This document shows, in pieces, positions 19,199 to 28,323 of a DNA stretch of 64,000 bases. The stretch spans positions 1 through 64,000 of the forward strand of contig CAMJGE010000009.1 in assembly GCA_946405145.1 (NCBI GenBank), read 5' to 3'. Origin of the DNA: an uncultured Prevotella sp. GTDB taxonomy: Bacteria; Bacteroidota; Bacteroidia; Bacteroidales; Bacteroidaceae. The position numbers and the translations under genes were made by a program. The notes under the pieces were generated by a model. It saw only the letters and a list, made by a program, of their open reading frames with translations. It searched no databases and was not told the origin of the DNA. Position 1 is the first letter of the stretch. Every line of letters starts with the position of its first letter.

Positions 19199-20315
19199 AC
19201 TATTTATTTCGGAATCTTCTTTGGAGGACTTTATTCTGAATGAGCAAGATAAGAATGTTGCCCAACAGGATAATTGGTACAAGATTCTCCAGAAACAGAA
19301 AAATATCTATGTTCTTTTTGACAAGAATATAGATTACAGCAACTTGAGTGTTGAGGAGGCTCAAATTAATCCTTTGTTTTTATTATTGCAAAGTGGAAAG
19401 GAGTTTATAGACTCCACATCCTATTTAAAAGATATTGAAAATCATTCTAAGAATGTACTTGATAATCCTTGTGGTGCATTTTTACTTGATATCGATAAGA
19501 CAAAGGCTGATGATATTCAAAAAAAATACGGGGTAATTTGTCAATCTACGAATTCACTAAATGGTAGTTTTTGGAAATCCGATATTTATAACGCTCACAT
19601 TAGTATCTCTCCAAATGACAAAAGTCATTCTTGGGAAGAATTCCTAAAAGGAATAAACAGCATTCCATCCAACTCTCTGTTAATTATCGACAGATATCTT
19701 TTTTCGTATGAAAATGATTATAAAACTACCCTTGAAGATGGTATAAACAATTTGTTTTCCATATTAAACTCCTTGCTTCCAGATTCTTTTTCAAAATCTG
19801 AAGATTACCATGTAATGCTAATATTTGATGGAAAAGAATTAATAGAAATCAAAAACTCGAAGTTCTTGTTTGGTGACAATTCTGTTCATAATATCGATGA
19901 GTGTTTTGCTAAATTAGCTAAATTAATATCTTCTAAAAAGAAAGACTTGAAGAGGGATTATAATATTCTTTTTGAATTAGTTTCCTTGACTTCGGATAAT
20001 TTTGGATATTCAGACACTCATAACAGACGAATATTGACTAATTATTGTATAATTCGTGCCGATCATCTTCTAAAAGCATTTAAAAACAATTTAGGCACAT
20101 GTGAACAGAACATAGACTGTGATACGCTTTTTTCTACAGGAATTGATAAAAATACAAAATCAGATGCTCCAGAAAAAGCACATTCTAGTTTATTAACAGC
20201 TTTAAGAAGTGTTTTCGATTATGCAAAGGGAGATGCTGCTCCAAATTACAAATATGCGTTGAACAAAAATGGCGAAAAATCTATAAAAGATTTAGTAAAT
20301 CGGTTATTTTTATGA
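19191..20315 (+). CDS. Unrecognised partner protein of the ATPase
   Basis: 374 residues, no family I can name with confidence. It is AT-rich and has no membrane segment or signal peptide. Visible points: an acidic/hydrophobic stretch GAFLLDIDKTKADDI near 100; LLIIDRYLFSYEND near 165; a conserved-looking C-terminal block DTHNRRILTNYCII near 290. The H-N-R-x-I-x-TNY pattern is faintly like the catalytic-type HxR block of MIT_C/PLD-like folds, but this is only an impression. The 8-base overlap with the ATPase gene (19191-19198) and the shared defence promoter make it the likely effector of the pair. It is not the HNH protein PtuB, not a recognisable TOPRIM (OLD, AriB, RloB) and not a TIR. Confidence 0.7.
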   Translation: MFKLFISESSLEDFILNEQDKNVAQQDNWYKILQKQKNIYVLFDKNIDYSNLSVEEAQINPLFLLLQSGKEFIDSTSYLKDIENHSKNVLDNPCGAFLLDIDKTKADDIQKKYGVICQSTNSLNGSFWKSDIYNAHISISPNDKSHSWEEFLKGINSIPSNSLLIIDRYLFSYENDYKTTLEDGINNLFSILNSLLPDSFSKSEDYHVMLIFDGKELIEIKNSKFLFGDNSVHNIDECFAKLAKLISSKKKDLKRDYNILFELVSLTSDNFGYSDTHNRRILTNYCIIRADHLLKAFKNNLGTCEQNIDCDTLFSTGIDKNTKSDAPEKAHSSLLTALRSVFDYAKGDAAPNYKYALNKNGEKSIKDLVNRLFL

Positions 20316-20319
20316 CCAA

Positions 20320-20353
20320 TGCAGAAAGAATGCACAGATTATTTGTAACTTTG
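20320..20353 (+). promoter_or_regulatory. Defence operator-promoter 2 (type I restriction-modification)
   Basis: TGCA at 20320-20323, 7 bases, TGCACAG at 20331-20337, 8 bases, TAACTTTG at 20346-20353. Same geometry as sites 1 and 3. It lies 37 bases before hsdM. Confidence 0.75.
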
Positions 20354-20389
20354 CAGCGGAATTAAGAAACAAGGAAAGAAATAAGAGCA

Positions 20390-22135
20390 ATGGAACAAAA
20401 AAATAAGAGACCTGACGTAAGTTTTGTATGGCGTATTACAGACAATGTGTTACGTGATACCTTCAAGAAAAATGAGATTGGCATGGTATTGCTGCCATTC
20501 GTCGTGTTGCGACGACTGGACTGTATCCTTTCCCCTTATAATGAAAATGTGCGCAAGACTTACGAACAGTTCAAGGACAAGGTGTCGGAAGAGAAATTAG
20601 AGCCAATTTTGCGCAAGGCTGCTGGGGGTCTCAAGTTCTATAATACCTCTCGCTTTACCCTGACCTCATTACTCGATGATGCTCGCAATTTGAGCATTAA
20701 CTTTACGAGTTACCTTCAAAGTTTCAACAAGGAGGTGCAAGAGATATTGGCAAACTTCCAGTTTGCGACTACCATTGCCCGTATCAATCGCAACAATTTG
20801 TTGTTCCAACTGATTCAGGAGATTTGCGAACAAGATTTCTCTCCTGAAAAGGTGGATAATCACGATATGGGTTACATCTTCGAGGAATTAATCCGTATCT
20901 CGAATGAGCAGAGCAACGAGACGGCTGGTGAGCACTTCACGCCTCGTGACGTGATTCGTCTGATGAGTGCCATTCTGTTTACGCCAGACAAGGAAGTGTT
21001 GAACAAAAATGGTATCATTCGTACCATCTATGACCCTACCTGCGGAACGGGCGGCATGCTTTATGTGGGCAGGAACTATATATTAGAAACACTATGTGAT
21101 GAAGGAAACAGGCCCACTATCCGCACATACGGACAGGAATTGAACGAACAGACCTACGCCATTGCGAAGAGTGAAGCCTTAATAACCGGTGAGGATGCCA
21201 ATAATATTCGTTTGGGTAACACTTTTACCAATGACCAATTCAAAGGTTCCCATTTCCATTATATTATGGCCAATCCACCATATGGAGTGACTTGGAAGAA
21301 AGAACAGGCTTTCATCATCAATGAAAGTCTTGACCCATCAGGTCGCTTTGGTGCAGGTATGCCCAGAGTTAATGATGGCCAGTTGCTGTTCATTCAGCAC
21401 ATGTGCTCGAAGATGGAACGCAATGGTAGTCGAATTGGTGTCGTTACCAATGGTTCTCCGCTGTTCTCAGGTGGTGCAGGAAGTGGCGAAAGTAGTATTC
21501 GCAGATGGATTATTGAGAATGACTGGCTGGAGTGTATCGTGGCTCTGCCTAAAGACCTTTTCTATAATACAGGAATCAATACCTATATTTGGTTTCTGAC
21601 GAACGACAAGAGTGAGGAACGTCGCGGAAAGGTGCAGTTAATTGATGCTACCTCATTCTGCGTACCAGCAATCAAAAGCCTTGGCAACAAGCGCAATGAC
21701 ATCCGTCATGAGGATGTTGAACGTATTCTTGAACTCTATTTGAAATTCGAGGAAAACGATTACTGCAAAATATTTCCCAACCGTTCCTTTGGTAATTATC
21801 AGATTACCGTTGAACAGCCTTTATACGATGAACAAGGCCGTGCAAAGGTGGGTGCCAGGAAAGGACCAATTGCTGACCCATCCAAACGCGATACAGAAAA
21901 TGTTCCTCTTGATGTTGATGTCTATGAATATTTTGACCACGAAGTAAAGCCTCATATTGATCCTGCATCGTGGATTGATTTCTCAAAGATTCGTATCAAC
22001 TACGAAATCAACTTCCCCCGTTATTTTTATAAGTATCAGGCACCTGAAGATTCTGAAAAGGTTGCCAAGAGAGTTCGTAAGAGCGAAGACAAAATTCGCC
22101 AGTTGATGACCGATTTGTTTGGAGAAGAAGCGTAA
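20390..22135 (+). CDS. hsdM: Type I restriction-modification methyltransferase subunit HsdM
   Basis: 581-residue adenine-N6 DNA methyltransferase subunit. It has an N-terminal HsdM helical domain (about 10-140), then the N6-Mtase domain with the AdoMet loop DPTCGTGGML near residue 220 and the catalytic motif NPPYGV near 295. The acceptor is adenine by the NPPY motif. With HsdS it methylates the host recognition site, and with HsdS and HsdR it cuts unmodified DNA. The stop and the hsdS start share one base (TAATG), so the subunits are coupled. Its promoter carries the island operator, implying that modification and restriction are regulated together. Confidence 0.95.
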   Translation: MEQKNKRPDVSFVWRITDNVLRDTFKKNEIGMVLLPFVVLRRLDCILSPYNENVRKTYEQFKDKVSEEKLEPILRKAAGGLKFYNTSRFTLTSLLDDARNLSINFTSYLQSFNKEVQEILANFQFATTIARINRNNLLFQLIQEICEQDFSPEKVDNHDMGYIFEELIRISNEQSNETAGEHFTPRDVIRLMSAILFTPDKEVLNKNGIIRTIYDPTCGTGGMLYVGRNYILETLCDEGNRPTIRTYGQELNEQTYAIAKSEALITGEDANNIRLGNTFTNDQFKGSHFHYIMANPPYGVTWKKEQAFIINESLDPSGRFGAGMPRVNDGQLLFIQHMCSKMERNGSRIGVVTNGSPLFSGGAGSGESSIRRWIIENDWLECIVALPKDLFYNTGINTYIWFLTNDKSEERRGKVQLIDATSFCVPAIKSLGNKRNDIRHEDVERILELYLKFEENDYCKIFPNRSFGNYQITVEQPLYDEQGRAKVGARKGPIADPSKRDTENVPLDVDVYEYFDHEVKPHIDPASWIDFSKIRINYEINFPRYFYKYQAPEDSEKVAKRVRKSEDKIRQLMTDLFGEEA

Positions 22136-23403
22136 TGAAAAAGTACGAAACATATAAGGATTGTGGTATTGAATGGTTGGGAAAGATTCCCGAGCATTGG
22201 AAAGTTGTACCATTGAAATTTAATCTTTCTCTTAAAGCAAGAGTTGGATGGAAGGGATTAAAATCTGATGAATTTGAGAAAGATAGTTATGCATATCTCG
22301 TTACTGGTCAAGATTTTAATGGAGAGGAAATCAATTGGTCAAATTGTTATCAAATTGGCAAAGAACGATATGAAGAAGATTCCTATATTCAATTAAAAAA
22401 TGGCGATTTATTGATTACAAAAGATGGAACAATAGGGAAAGTCGCTAAAGTTAAGAATCTTTCGAAGCCGGCATGTCTTAATAGTGGCATATTTGTTGTC
22501 AGACAGATAAATAACAATTATAGTCAAGATTTTTTGTATTGGCTGTTTATGTCAAACCTTTTATCTGAATATAATAAGTCTTTAAGTACTGGCTCAACTA
22601 TTCAACATTTGTATCAAAATGTGTTTGAAAATATGCCTTTGCAAGTACTTCCGATTTCTGAACAAGAAAGAATTGTGTCATATCTTGACAACACTATTGG
22701 TTTAGTAGAAAGTTTGATCTCTGCAAAGGAAAGGCAAGTAGAAGATTTGCAGCAATACCGTTCTTCTGTTATCTCAGAAGCAGTCACTCGTGGCCTTCAT
22801 CCTGAGGTGGAATTCAGGGATTCTGGTATTGAATGGATTGGCAAGATACCATTTTACTGGGATACGTACAAATTAAAATACTTAGTTAACTTGCAAAGTG
22901 GAACAAACCTGACTGCCGAGCAAATCCAGGAAGATGGGCTATATCCTGTTTATGGTGGTAATGGGCTTCGAGGTTATTATAATGAATTCTCAAATGACGG
23001 TCTATTCATCTTAATAGGTAGGCAAGGGGCTTTGTGTGGGAATATAAATTATGCAAATGGAAAGTTTTGGGCAACAGAACATGCAGTTGTTTGTTATCCA
23101 AAGAAAGATTTTGTAACAAAATGGTTGGGAGAACTACTTCGGGCAATGAATTTAAACCAATATTCTGAATCGGCAGCACAACCAGGATTGTCTGTCGAGA
23201 GAATCAAGCAGTTGGTTATACCAGTTCCTCCTATCTCTGAGCAACAAGAAATCGCAGATTATCTTGATAATATGACGTCAAAGATTGATGCGACCATCCA
23301 AGAACTGAAGACGCAGATAGAAGACCTGCGACAATATAAGAAGTCTGTAATCAGCGAAGCCGTAACTGGCAAAGTCGATTTACGGGACTGGAAACCGAAA
23401 TAA
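22135..23403 (+). CDS. hsdS: Type I restriction-modification specificity subunit HsdS
   Basis: 422-residue DNA-recognition subunit with two target-recognition domains and two conserved helical spacers. The internal duplication is plain: DCGIEWLGKIPEHW at the N-terminus matches DSGIEWIGKIPFYW near residue 228, and SEQERIVSYLDNTIG...SVISEAVTRG near 180-220 matches SEQQEIADYLDNMTS...SVISEAVTGK near 365-410. The recognition sequence would be bipartite but cannot be derived. The two recognition domains are AT-rich and dissimilar from each other, as usual. No second hsdS or inverted copy is near, so there is no sign of a shuffling locus. Confidence 0.95.
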   Translation: MKKYETYKDCGIEWLGKIPEHWKVVPLKFNLSLKARVGWKGLKSDEFEKDSYAYLVTGQDFNGEEINWSNCYQIGKERYEEDSYIQLKNGDLLITKDGTIGKVAKVKNLSKPACLNSGIFVVRQINNNYSQDFLYWLFMSNLLSEYNKSLSTGSTIQHLYQNVFENMPLQVLPISEQERIVSYLDNTIGLVESLISAKERQVEDLQQYRSSVISEAVTRGLHPEVEFRDSGIEWIGKIPFYWDTYKLKYLVNLQSGTNLTAEQIQEDGLYPVYGGNGLRGYYNEFSNDGLFILIGRQGALCGNINYANGKFWATEHAVVCYPKKDFVTKWLGELLRAMNLNQYSESAAQPGLSVERIKQLVIPVPPISEQQEIADYLDNMTSKIDATIQELKTQIEDLRQYKKSVISEAVTGKVDLRDWKPK

Positions 23404-23415
23404 AAAGACTATGTT

Positions 23416-26400
23416 ATGACAGGAACACCAGACGAGAAATACTTCGAAGAGTATATAGAGCGTTATCTGACCTCACAGCCTATCACTACCATTAGTGGCG
23501 ATAGGCTTGACCGTATGGAATATCAGAGCGTTTCGCCAACGGAATACGACAAGAAACTGTGCATGATTCCTAGTGAGTTGATTGCGTTCCTGAAAGAAAC
23601 GCAACCACGAGAGTATAAGGACTTAGTGGATATTACAAAGAGTGAGGAGCGAGCCCAAAAGTCTATTTTGGAGAGATTGGACTCTGAAATGAAGTATGGT
23701 ACGCTAAGGCTCTTGAATCGTAATGCAACTTTTCAAGCAGGCTATGGTGTTAGTTTCCGTCTGGCCTATTTCCGTCCGGCTAATGGCAAGAATGCAGAGT
23801 TTGAACAGCAATACTATCAGAATAGACTGGCTGTAGTTCGTCAACTCAGATATTCTGTTAAGAAGGATTATGAGATAGATATGGCTATCTTTGTGAATGG
23901 TATTCCTGTGTTCACTATCGAACTAAAGAATACGCTGACAGGGCAGACACATATAAATGCCATCCGTCAGTATATGAAAGACCGTCCTACAAAGGGTGAG
24001 AAACTATTGGAGTTTAAACGTTGTCTGGCTCACTTTGCTGTAGGTACAGAACAAATATTCATGACCACCAAGTTGGCAGATAATAAGACCAAGTTCTTGC
24101 CATTCAATGATGGATTTGAGAATGCTAATGTGAAGGCAAGAGGATATGATGGCTACTTGACGAGTTATTTCTGGGAGGATGTATTACGTCGTGATTCTCT
24201 GCTTGACCTTATTGATAACTTTATTACTGTTAAGGAGGAAGAAGAAAAGATTTATGACCCCAAGACTGGTGACTTGAAGACTGACACCCATGAGGTTTTG
24301 ATATTCCCCCGTTTCCATCAAAGAAGAGCCGTAGAACATCTGGTGGAAGATGCAAAACAGAGGGGTGCAGGGCATCGTTATCTGATACAACACTCGGCTG
24401 GATCTGGAAAGAGTAATACCATCACATGGTTAGGCTATAAGTTAGCATACCTCTATCAGCATTATGAAGACGAAAAGCCATTATTCGATTCTGTGATTGT
24501 TGTTACTGACCGTAGAGTGCTTGATCGTCAGACTCAACGGAACTTTAAGCAGTTTGAGCAAGTAGAGGGTGAGGCTAAGATGGTGGCAGAAGACCAGACA
24601 AGCCAAGACTTGAAAAAGTATATTGAGGACAGGGAGCGTATCATTGTCACTACGCTTCAGAAGTTTTCTGTCATAGCAGATGCTATTGAGCATTTCCCAA
24701 ACAGGAAATATGCTGTTATCATAGACGAGGCACATAGTTCGCAGACTGGTGAGGCAGCAAGGGATATGCGTAAGGCATTGTCTTTGTCTGAGGCAGAAAA
24801 GTTTGATGAGGATATCGAGACAAAAGATAATGGTGAAGATTATATCAATAGAAAGGTTGAGCAAGAGATAGCCGCTAAAGGACAGAAGGGAAACATCTCG
24901 TTCTTTGCTTTTACGGCCACTCCCAAGCCCAGAACAATCGAGCTATTTACAGAGCGAGTTAATGGTAAGCGTGAGCCTTTCGATAAATACTCGACGGAAG
25001 AAGCCATTAACGAGGGTTTTATCTTGAATGTACTCGAAAACTATATGTCGTTTAAGCGCTATTATAGGTTAGTTAAACGAACAGATATTCCAGATAAGGA
25101 GTATTCGAAGAAGAAATCCATAAAATTGCTGAATAGTTATGTGGATTTGCAGGATGCCGCTATTGAACGCAAGGCTCGTATCATGATTGAGCACTTTATG
25201 ACTCAGACTGCTGATGAAATCCAAGGGAAAGCAAGGGCTATGTTGGTAACACGTTCCCGACTGCATGCAGTTCGTTTCAAACTGAAATTCGACGAGATTA
25301 TGCAGGAAATGCATCTGCCTTATGGCTCGTTAGTAGCTTTCTCTGGCACAGTTCACGATGGGGAGACAGATATGGACTATACAGAGTTTTCTATGAATCA
25401 TTTGGAGGGAAAGTATTCTATTCCTGAGGCATTGAAACTCCCAAAGTACAGGATCCTTATAGTTGCCAACAAATATCAGACAGGCTTTGACGAGCCAATG
25501 CTACATACGATGTTTGTTGACAAAAAACTGGGTGGTACAAGTACAGTGCAGACACTTAGCCGTTTGAATCGTACTATGTCAGGAAAGACAAGTACGATGG
25601 TGCTTGATTTTGTCAATGACCCAGAGGACGTTAAGAAAGATTGTCAAGACTACTATGGGATTAACTATATGCTGGAAGAAGACGAAACGGATCCCAATAG
25701 CCTTTATGATTTGATGAGCGAAATCAAGAATTATCAGGTGTTCACACAAAATGATATAAATGAGTTTGCCAAATATGCTTTTGTTGACGTTAAGCACAAA
25801 GAAAAAGTATATGTGGTTGTGAATCGTGTTTGCGATTATATTAATAGTCATCTCAAGGCAGACGATAAGGATTCGTTCAGAAAGAAAAGTCGCCAGTTCT
25901 GCAATATTTATAAGTTCTTGAGTCAGATAATTTCTTTTAAAGACGTGGAACTGGAGAAACTATATGTATTCCTGCTGGCAATCATCAAGGCTTTACCGTT
26001 TGAGAAAGAACATATTCCATACGAGATTTTATTGGAAACTCAGTTGTCAGATTATAAAGTGCAGTATCAATATACGGCAGACTTGAAGTTGGAAAGTGCA
26101 GATAGTGCTATGATAGGTATGAAGCCTGGAACTACAAGCCAGCCACCAGAAGATGAATACGACTTGCTGAGTAAAATCATCAAGACATTGAATGACACAT
26201 ACGGGCTGAACTTGACGGATGAAGACAAGGTTGACATGGAAAAGATGAAAGACCGCCTCTATGCCAATGAAGAACTTATGAGTTTCTTCAATCTCGACAA
26301 CACACGTGACAACGTGAAAGAGCGTTTTGACGAGGAAGTGGATAATGAGTTGTTGGATTTCATCAATACGAAACTCGAACTTTATAACAAGTTGACTGAT

Positions 26401-26478
26401 GACCGTGCTAATGAAACTTTCAAACGACTATGGTTTAACGAATTGTATAATCAGAAAGTCAGAGGAATAAACTATTAA
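23416..26478 (+). CDS. hsdR: Type I restriction endonuclease subunit HsdR
   Basis: 1020-residue motor-nuclease subunit. Order: nuclease domain with the PD-(D/E)xK pattern in EIDMAIFVNGIPVFTIELKN (about 155-175); SF2 translocase with Walker A HSAGSGKSNT near 328, DEAH box IIDEAHSSQ near 437, motif III FTATPKP near 500; the second helicase lobe (VANKYQTGFDEP, QTLSRLNRT) near 680-720; a C-terminal helical assembly domain. It cuts DNA lacking HsdM methylation after translocating it. Twelve bases separate it from hsdS. All motifs look intact, so the system should be active. Confidence 0.95.
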   Translation: MTGTPDEKYFEEYIERYLTSQPITTISGDRLDRMEYQSVSPTEYDKKLCMIPSELIAFLKETQPREYKDLVDITKSEERAQKSILERLDSEMKYGTLRLLNRNATFQAGYGVSFRLAYFRPANGKNAEFEQQYYQNRLAVVRQLRYSVKKDYEIDMAIFVNGIPVFTIELKNTLTGQTHINAIRQYMKDRPTKGEKLLEFKRCLAHFAVGTEQIFMTTKLADNKTKFLPFNDGFENANVKARGYDGYLTSYFWEDVLRRDSLLDLIDNFITVKEEEEKIYDPKTGDLKTDTHEVLIFPRFHQRRAVEHLVEDAKQRGAGHRYLIQHSAGSGKSNTITWLGYKLAYLYQHYEDEKPLFDSVIVVTDRRVLDRQTQRNFKQFEQVEGEAKMVAEDQTSQDLKKYIEDRERIIVTTLQKFSVIADAIEHFPNRKYAVIIDEAHSSQTGEAARDMRKALSLSEAEKFDEDIETKDNGEDYINRKVEQEIAAKGQKGNISFFAFTATPKPRTIELFTERVNGKREPFDKYSTEEAINEGFILNVLENYMSFKRYYRLVKRTDIPDKEYSKKKSIKLLNSYVDLQDAAIERKARIMIEHFMTQTADEIQGKARAMLVTRSRLHAVRFKLKFDEIMQEMHLPYGSLVAFSGTVHDGETDMDYTEFSMNHLEGKYSIPEALKLPKYRILIVANKYQTGFDEPMLHTMFVDKKLGGTSTVQTLSRLNRTMSGKTSTMVLDFVNDPEDVKKDCQDYYGINYMLEEDETDPNSLYDLMSEIKNYQVFTQNDINEFAKYAFVDVKHKEKVYVVVNRVCDYINSHLKADDKDSFRKKSRQFCNIYKFLSQIISFKDVELEKLYVFLLAIIKALPFEKEHIPYEILLETQLSDYKVQYQYTADLKLESADSAMIGMKPGTTSQPPEDEYDLLSKIIKTLNDTYGLNLTDEDKVDMEKMKDRLYANEELMSFFNLDNTRDNVKERFDEEVDNELLDFINTKLELYNKLTDDRANETFKRLWFNELYNQKVRGINY

Positions 26479-26584
26479 TATAAGGATTGCAAAACGAATG
26501 GTGATGCTTAGCCACTAATTTAGTTCTTTGATGGATTAACGGGCAGAATGGAAATTTTGCCCGTTAATTATGCTTTTTTGTCAG

Positions 26585-26621
26585 CTGTGCAGATAGGATG
26601 CACAGATTGGCATTACCTTTG
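26585..26621 (+). promoter_or_regulatory. Defence operator-promoter 3 (CBASS)
   Basis: A perfect inverted repeat, CTGTGCA at 26585-26591 and TGCACAG at 26599-26605 with 7 bases between, then 8 bases and TACCTTTG at 26614-26621. It is the clearest of the three island sites. The CD-NTase start is 28 bases further. Confidence 0.8.
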
Positions 26622-26649
26622 CAACGTTAATAATATAAAATTATAGAAA

Positions 26650-27552
26650 ATGGCAAAATTTACAAATGAACAGTTAGCAGCAATGGCTCGTCCTGCCAGT
26701 GTAACGGAAGAGCAAAAACTGGAGAATGCAGAGAATGCAGTTAAAAATGCGTTATCAAATTATACATTAGCATCTGGTGAGTATGAAGTGTTTGGTCAAG
26801 GCTCGTATGCAAACAACACCAATATTAGAAATAATAGCGACATTGATATTAATGTATGCTATACAGGTGGATTCTATTTTCGCCTTCCTTCGGGGAAAAC
26901 AAGAGAAGAATATGGTTTAACTAATCCAACAACTTATTCTTATGCCCAATTCAAAAATGATGTGGAAAAGATTCTTGTTGCCCATTTTGGACGGAATAAT
27001 GTTGTGCGTAAAAACAAGTGTATTCATATAAAGGAAAACACTTATCGCGTAGAGATAGACGTTGTCCCTACTTGGAAATTTAGGAGATATGGAGCTGATC
27101 GTTATACATATATCGAAGGGGTAAAATTGTATGCAGATAACAATGGAGAGGAAATCGTAAATTTCCCCAAGCAACATTTAAAGAATGGGGTGTCAAAGAA
27201 TGACAACACCTCTCGCAGATTCAAAAGGTTAGTAAGAATCGTTAAAAATCTGCATGTCCGAATGGAGGATGAAGGGTATTATAAGAATGCAAATATAACA
27301 TCTTTTCTCCTGGAGTGTTTGACATATAACTATCCCGATGGTAATTTTCATGTGGACCAAGAATGTGATTGGAATAATATTCTACGAGAGTACATATATT
27401 ATTTCTGGTCTAAAACCAAAGAGGATTCACAAGAGTGGACCAAATGGCTTGAAGTATCAGAATGTCTCCCTTTGATGTATGGCCATAAGTGGTCAAGGCA
27501 AGATGTGAATACGTTTATGCATAAATTGTGGAACTATTTAGAGTATAAGTAA
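26650..27552 (+). CDS. CBASS CD-NTase (cyclic oligonucleotide synthase)
   Basis: 300-residue cGAS/DncV-like nucleotidyltransferase. The active site is complete: GS at 51-52 (FGQGSYANNTN), Asp64 and Asp66 (SDIDINV), third acid Asp137 (VEIDVVP). An OAS-type C-terminal helical domain follows (FLLECLTYNYPDG). In CBASS this enzyme makes a cyclic nucleotide upon phage infection that activates an effector. The gene ends one base before the Cap15 effector gene, and no Cap2/Cap3 or HORMA/TRIP13 genes follow, so this is a two-gene type I CBASS. The clade and the product cannot be fixed by eye. Transcribed from operator-promoter 3. Confidence 0.9.
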   Translation: MAKFTNEQLAAMARPASVTEEQKLENAENAVKNALSNYTLASGEYEVFGQGSYANNTNIRNNSDIDINVCYTGGFYFRLPSGKTREEYGLTNPTTYSYAQFKNDVEKILVAHFGRNNVVRKNKCIHIKENTYRVEIDVVPTWKFRRYGADRYTYIEGVKLYADNNGEEIVNFPKQHLKNGVSKNDNTSRRFKRLVRIVKNLHVRMEDEGYYKNANITSFLLECLTYNYPDGNFHVDQECDWNNILREYIYYFWSKTKEDSQEWTKWLEVSECLPLMYGHKWSRQDVNTFMHKLWNYLEYK

Positions 27553-27553
27553 A

Positions 27554-28129
27554 ATGGTAAATTACAATATTAAAAGGTTTTGTTGGGTATTTGGAGTGTT
27601 GCTTATAGCCTTATACCTGCTCATCGTTTTTCTACGTGGTCATGTAGGAGACTATAATGTCAGTCACTTGTGGAGTGACCTCAGTTCAAGCATTTCAATA
27701 ACAGCAATAATTGCTTTTACTTTTGAAAAATGGTTGTGGAAACTGTCGATATTTAAGGGATGGTTGGTTCCTTTTCCTTCTTTAGCAGGAAAGTGGAAAG
27801 GTACTATAAACTATAGTTGGAATAATGAGGAAAATAGTAAGGACATACATCTTACAATTCATCAAACGTTCCTTAGGATTCAGATTATTATCGAAACAGA
27901 TGAGAGCAAAAGCCGTTCTATTTGTGGTTCGTTTGATATTGAAAAGATGCGAGGTCGACAACATCTTATTTATAGTTATCTGAATGAACCTAATGCAACT
28001 GTCAGAGATCGGAGCCAAATTCATTATGGTACTGCCATGCTTGAATTTAACGATAGCGGAGAAACTCTGAATGGCACGTATTGGACAGATCGGAAGTCTG
28101 TCGGTGATATGAATTTGAAGAAGGTCTAG
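27554..28129 (+). CDS. Cap15-like CBASS membrane effector
   Basis: 191 residues: two N-terminal transmembrane helices (about 10-28, FCWVFGVLLIALYLLIVFL, and about 47-62) followed by a beta-rich domain (about 75-190; LAGKWKGTINYSW, TLNGTYWTDRKSVGDM). This is the layout of Cap15, the S_2TMBeta effector whose beta-barrel binds the cyclic nucleotide and whose helices then oligomerise and break the inner membrane, killing the cell before phage release. Directly after the CD-NTase (1-base gap) and followed by a strong terminator. Assignment rests on build and neighbour. Confidence 0.85.
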   Translation: MVNYNIKRFCWVFGVLLIALYLLIVFLRGHVGDYNVSHLWSDLSSSISITAIIAFTFEKWLWKLSIFKGWLVPFPSLAGKWKGTINYSWNNEENSKDIHLTIHQTFLRIQIIIETDESKSRSICGSFDIEKMRGRQHLIYSYLNEPNATVRDRSQIHYGTAMLEFNDSGETLNGTYWTDRKSVGDMNLKKV

Positions 28130-28140
28130 GCGTTGTCATT

Positions 28141-28173
28141 AAGGCATGGGCATGTTGTAATTGCTCATGCCTT
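28141..28173 (+). terminator. Terminator of the CBASS operon
   Basis: AAGGCATGGGCA (28141-28152) pairs with TGCTCATGCCTT (28162-28173) over 12 positions with one G-T pair and a 9-base loop. Confidence 0.75.
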
Positions 28174-28236
28174 AATTATGTCCTATTACGACATCAGAAC
28201 TTATTGGGAGCTTGCTCGTTTTGCTGCCATTACTCC

Positions 28237-28300
28237 CCCCAAAATGGACTTTTGGGGAATTAGGCTTCCCCGAGAGGAAAAGTGAACTTTCGGGCAAGCC
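28237..28300. other. Two strong hairpins between cargo and integration module
   Basis: CCCCAAAA/TTTTGGGG (28237-28244 with 28250-28257) and GGCTT-C-CCCGA/TCGGG-C-AAGCC (28263-28273 with 28290-28300) form adjacent stems without U-tails. They lie downstream of the small winged-helix gene on the - strand. They could be a single-strand origin, transfer origin or recombinase-related structure of the element; nothing decides. Confidence 0.5.
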
Positions 28301-28323
28301 CGTTTGGTACAGCATAATAATCG

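Noticed and set aside
17606..20315. Identification of the ATPase pair as Septu, PARIS or Gabija
   Set aside because: The partner shows no HNH, TOPRIM or UvrD-like helicase motifs, so none of these names can be supported.
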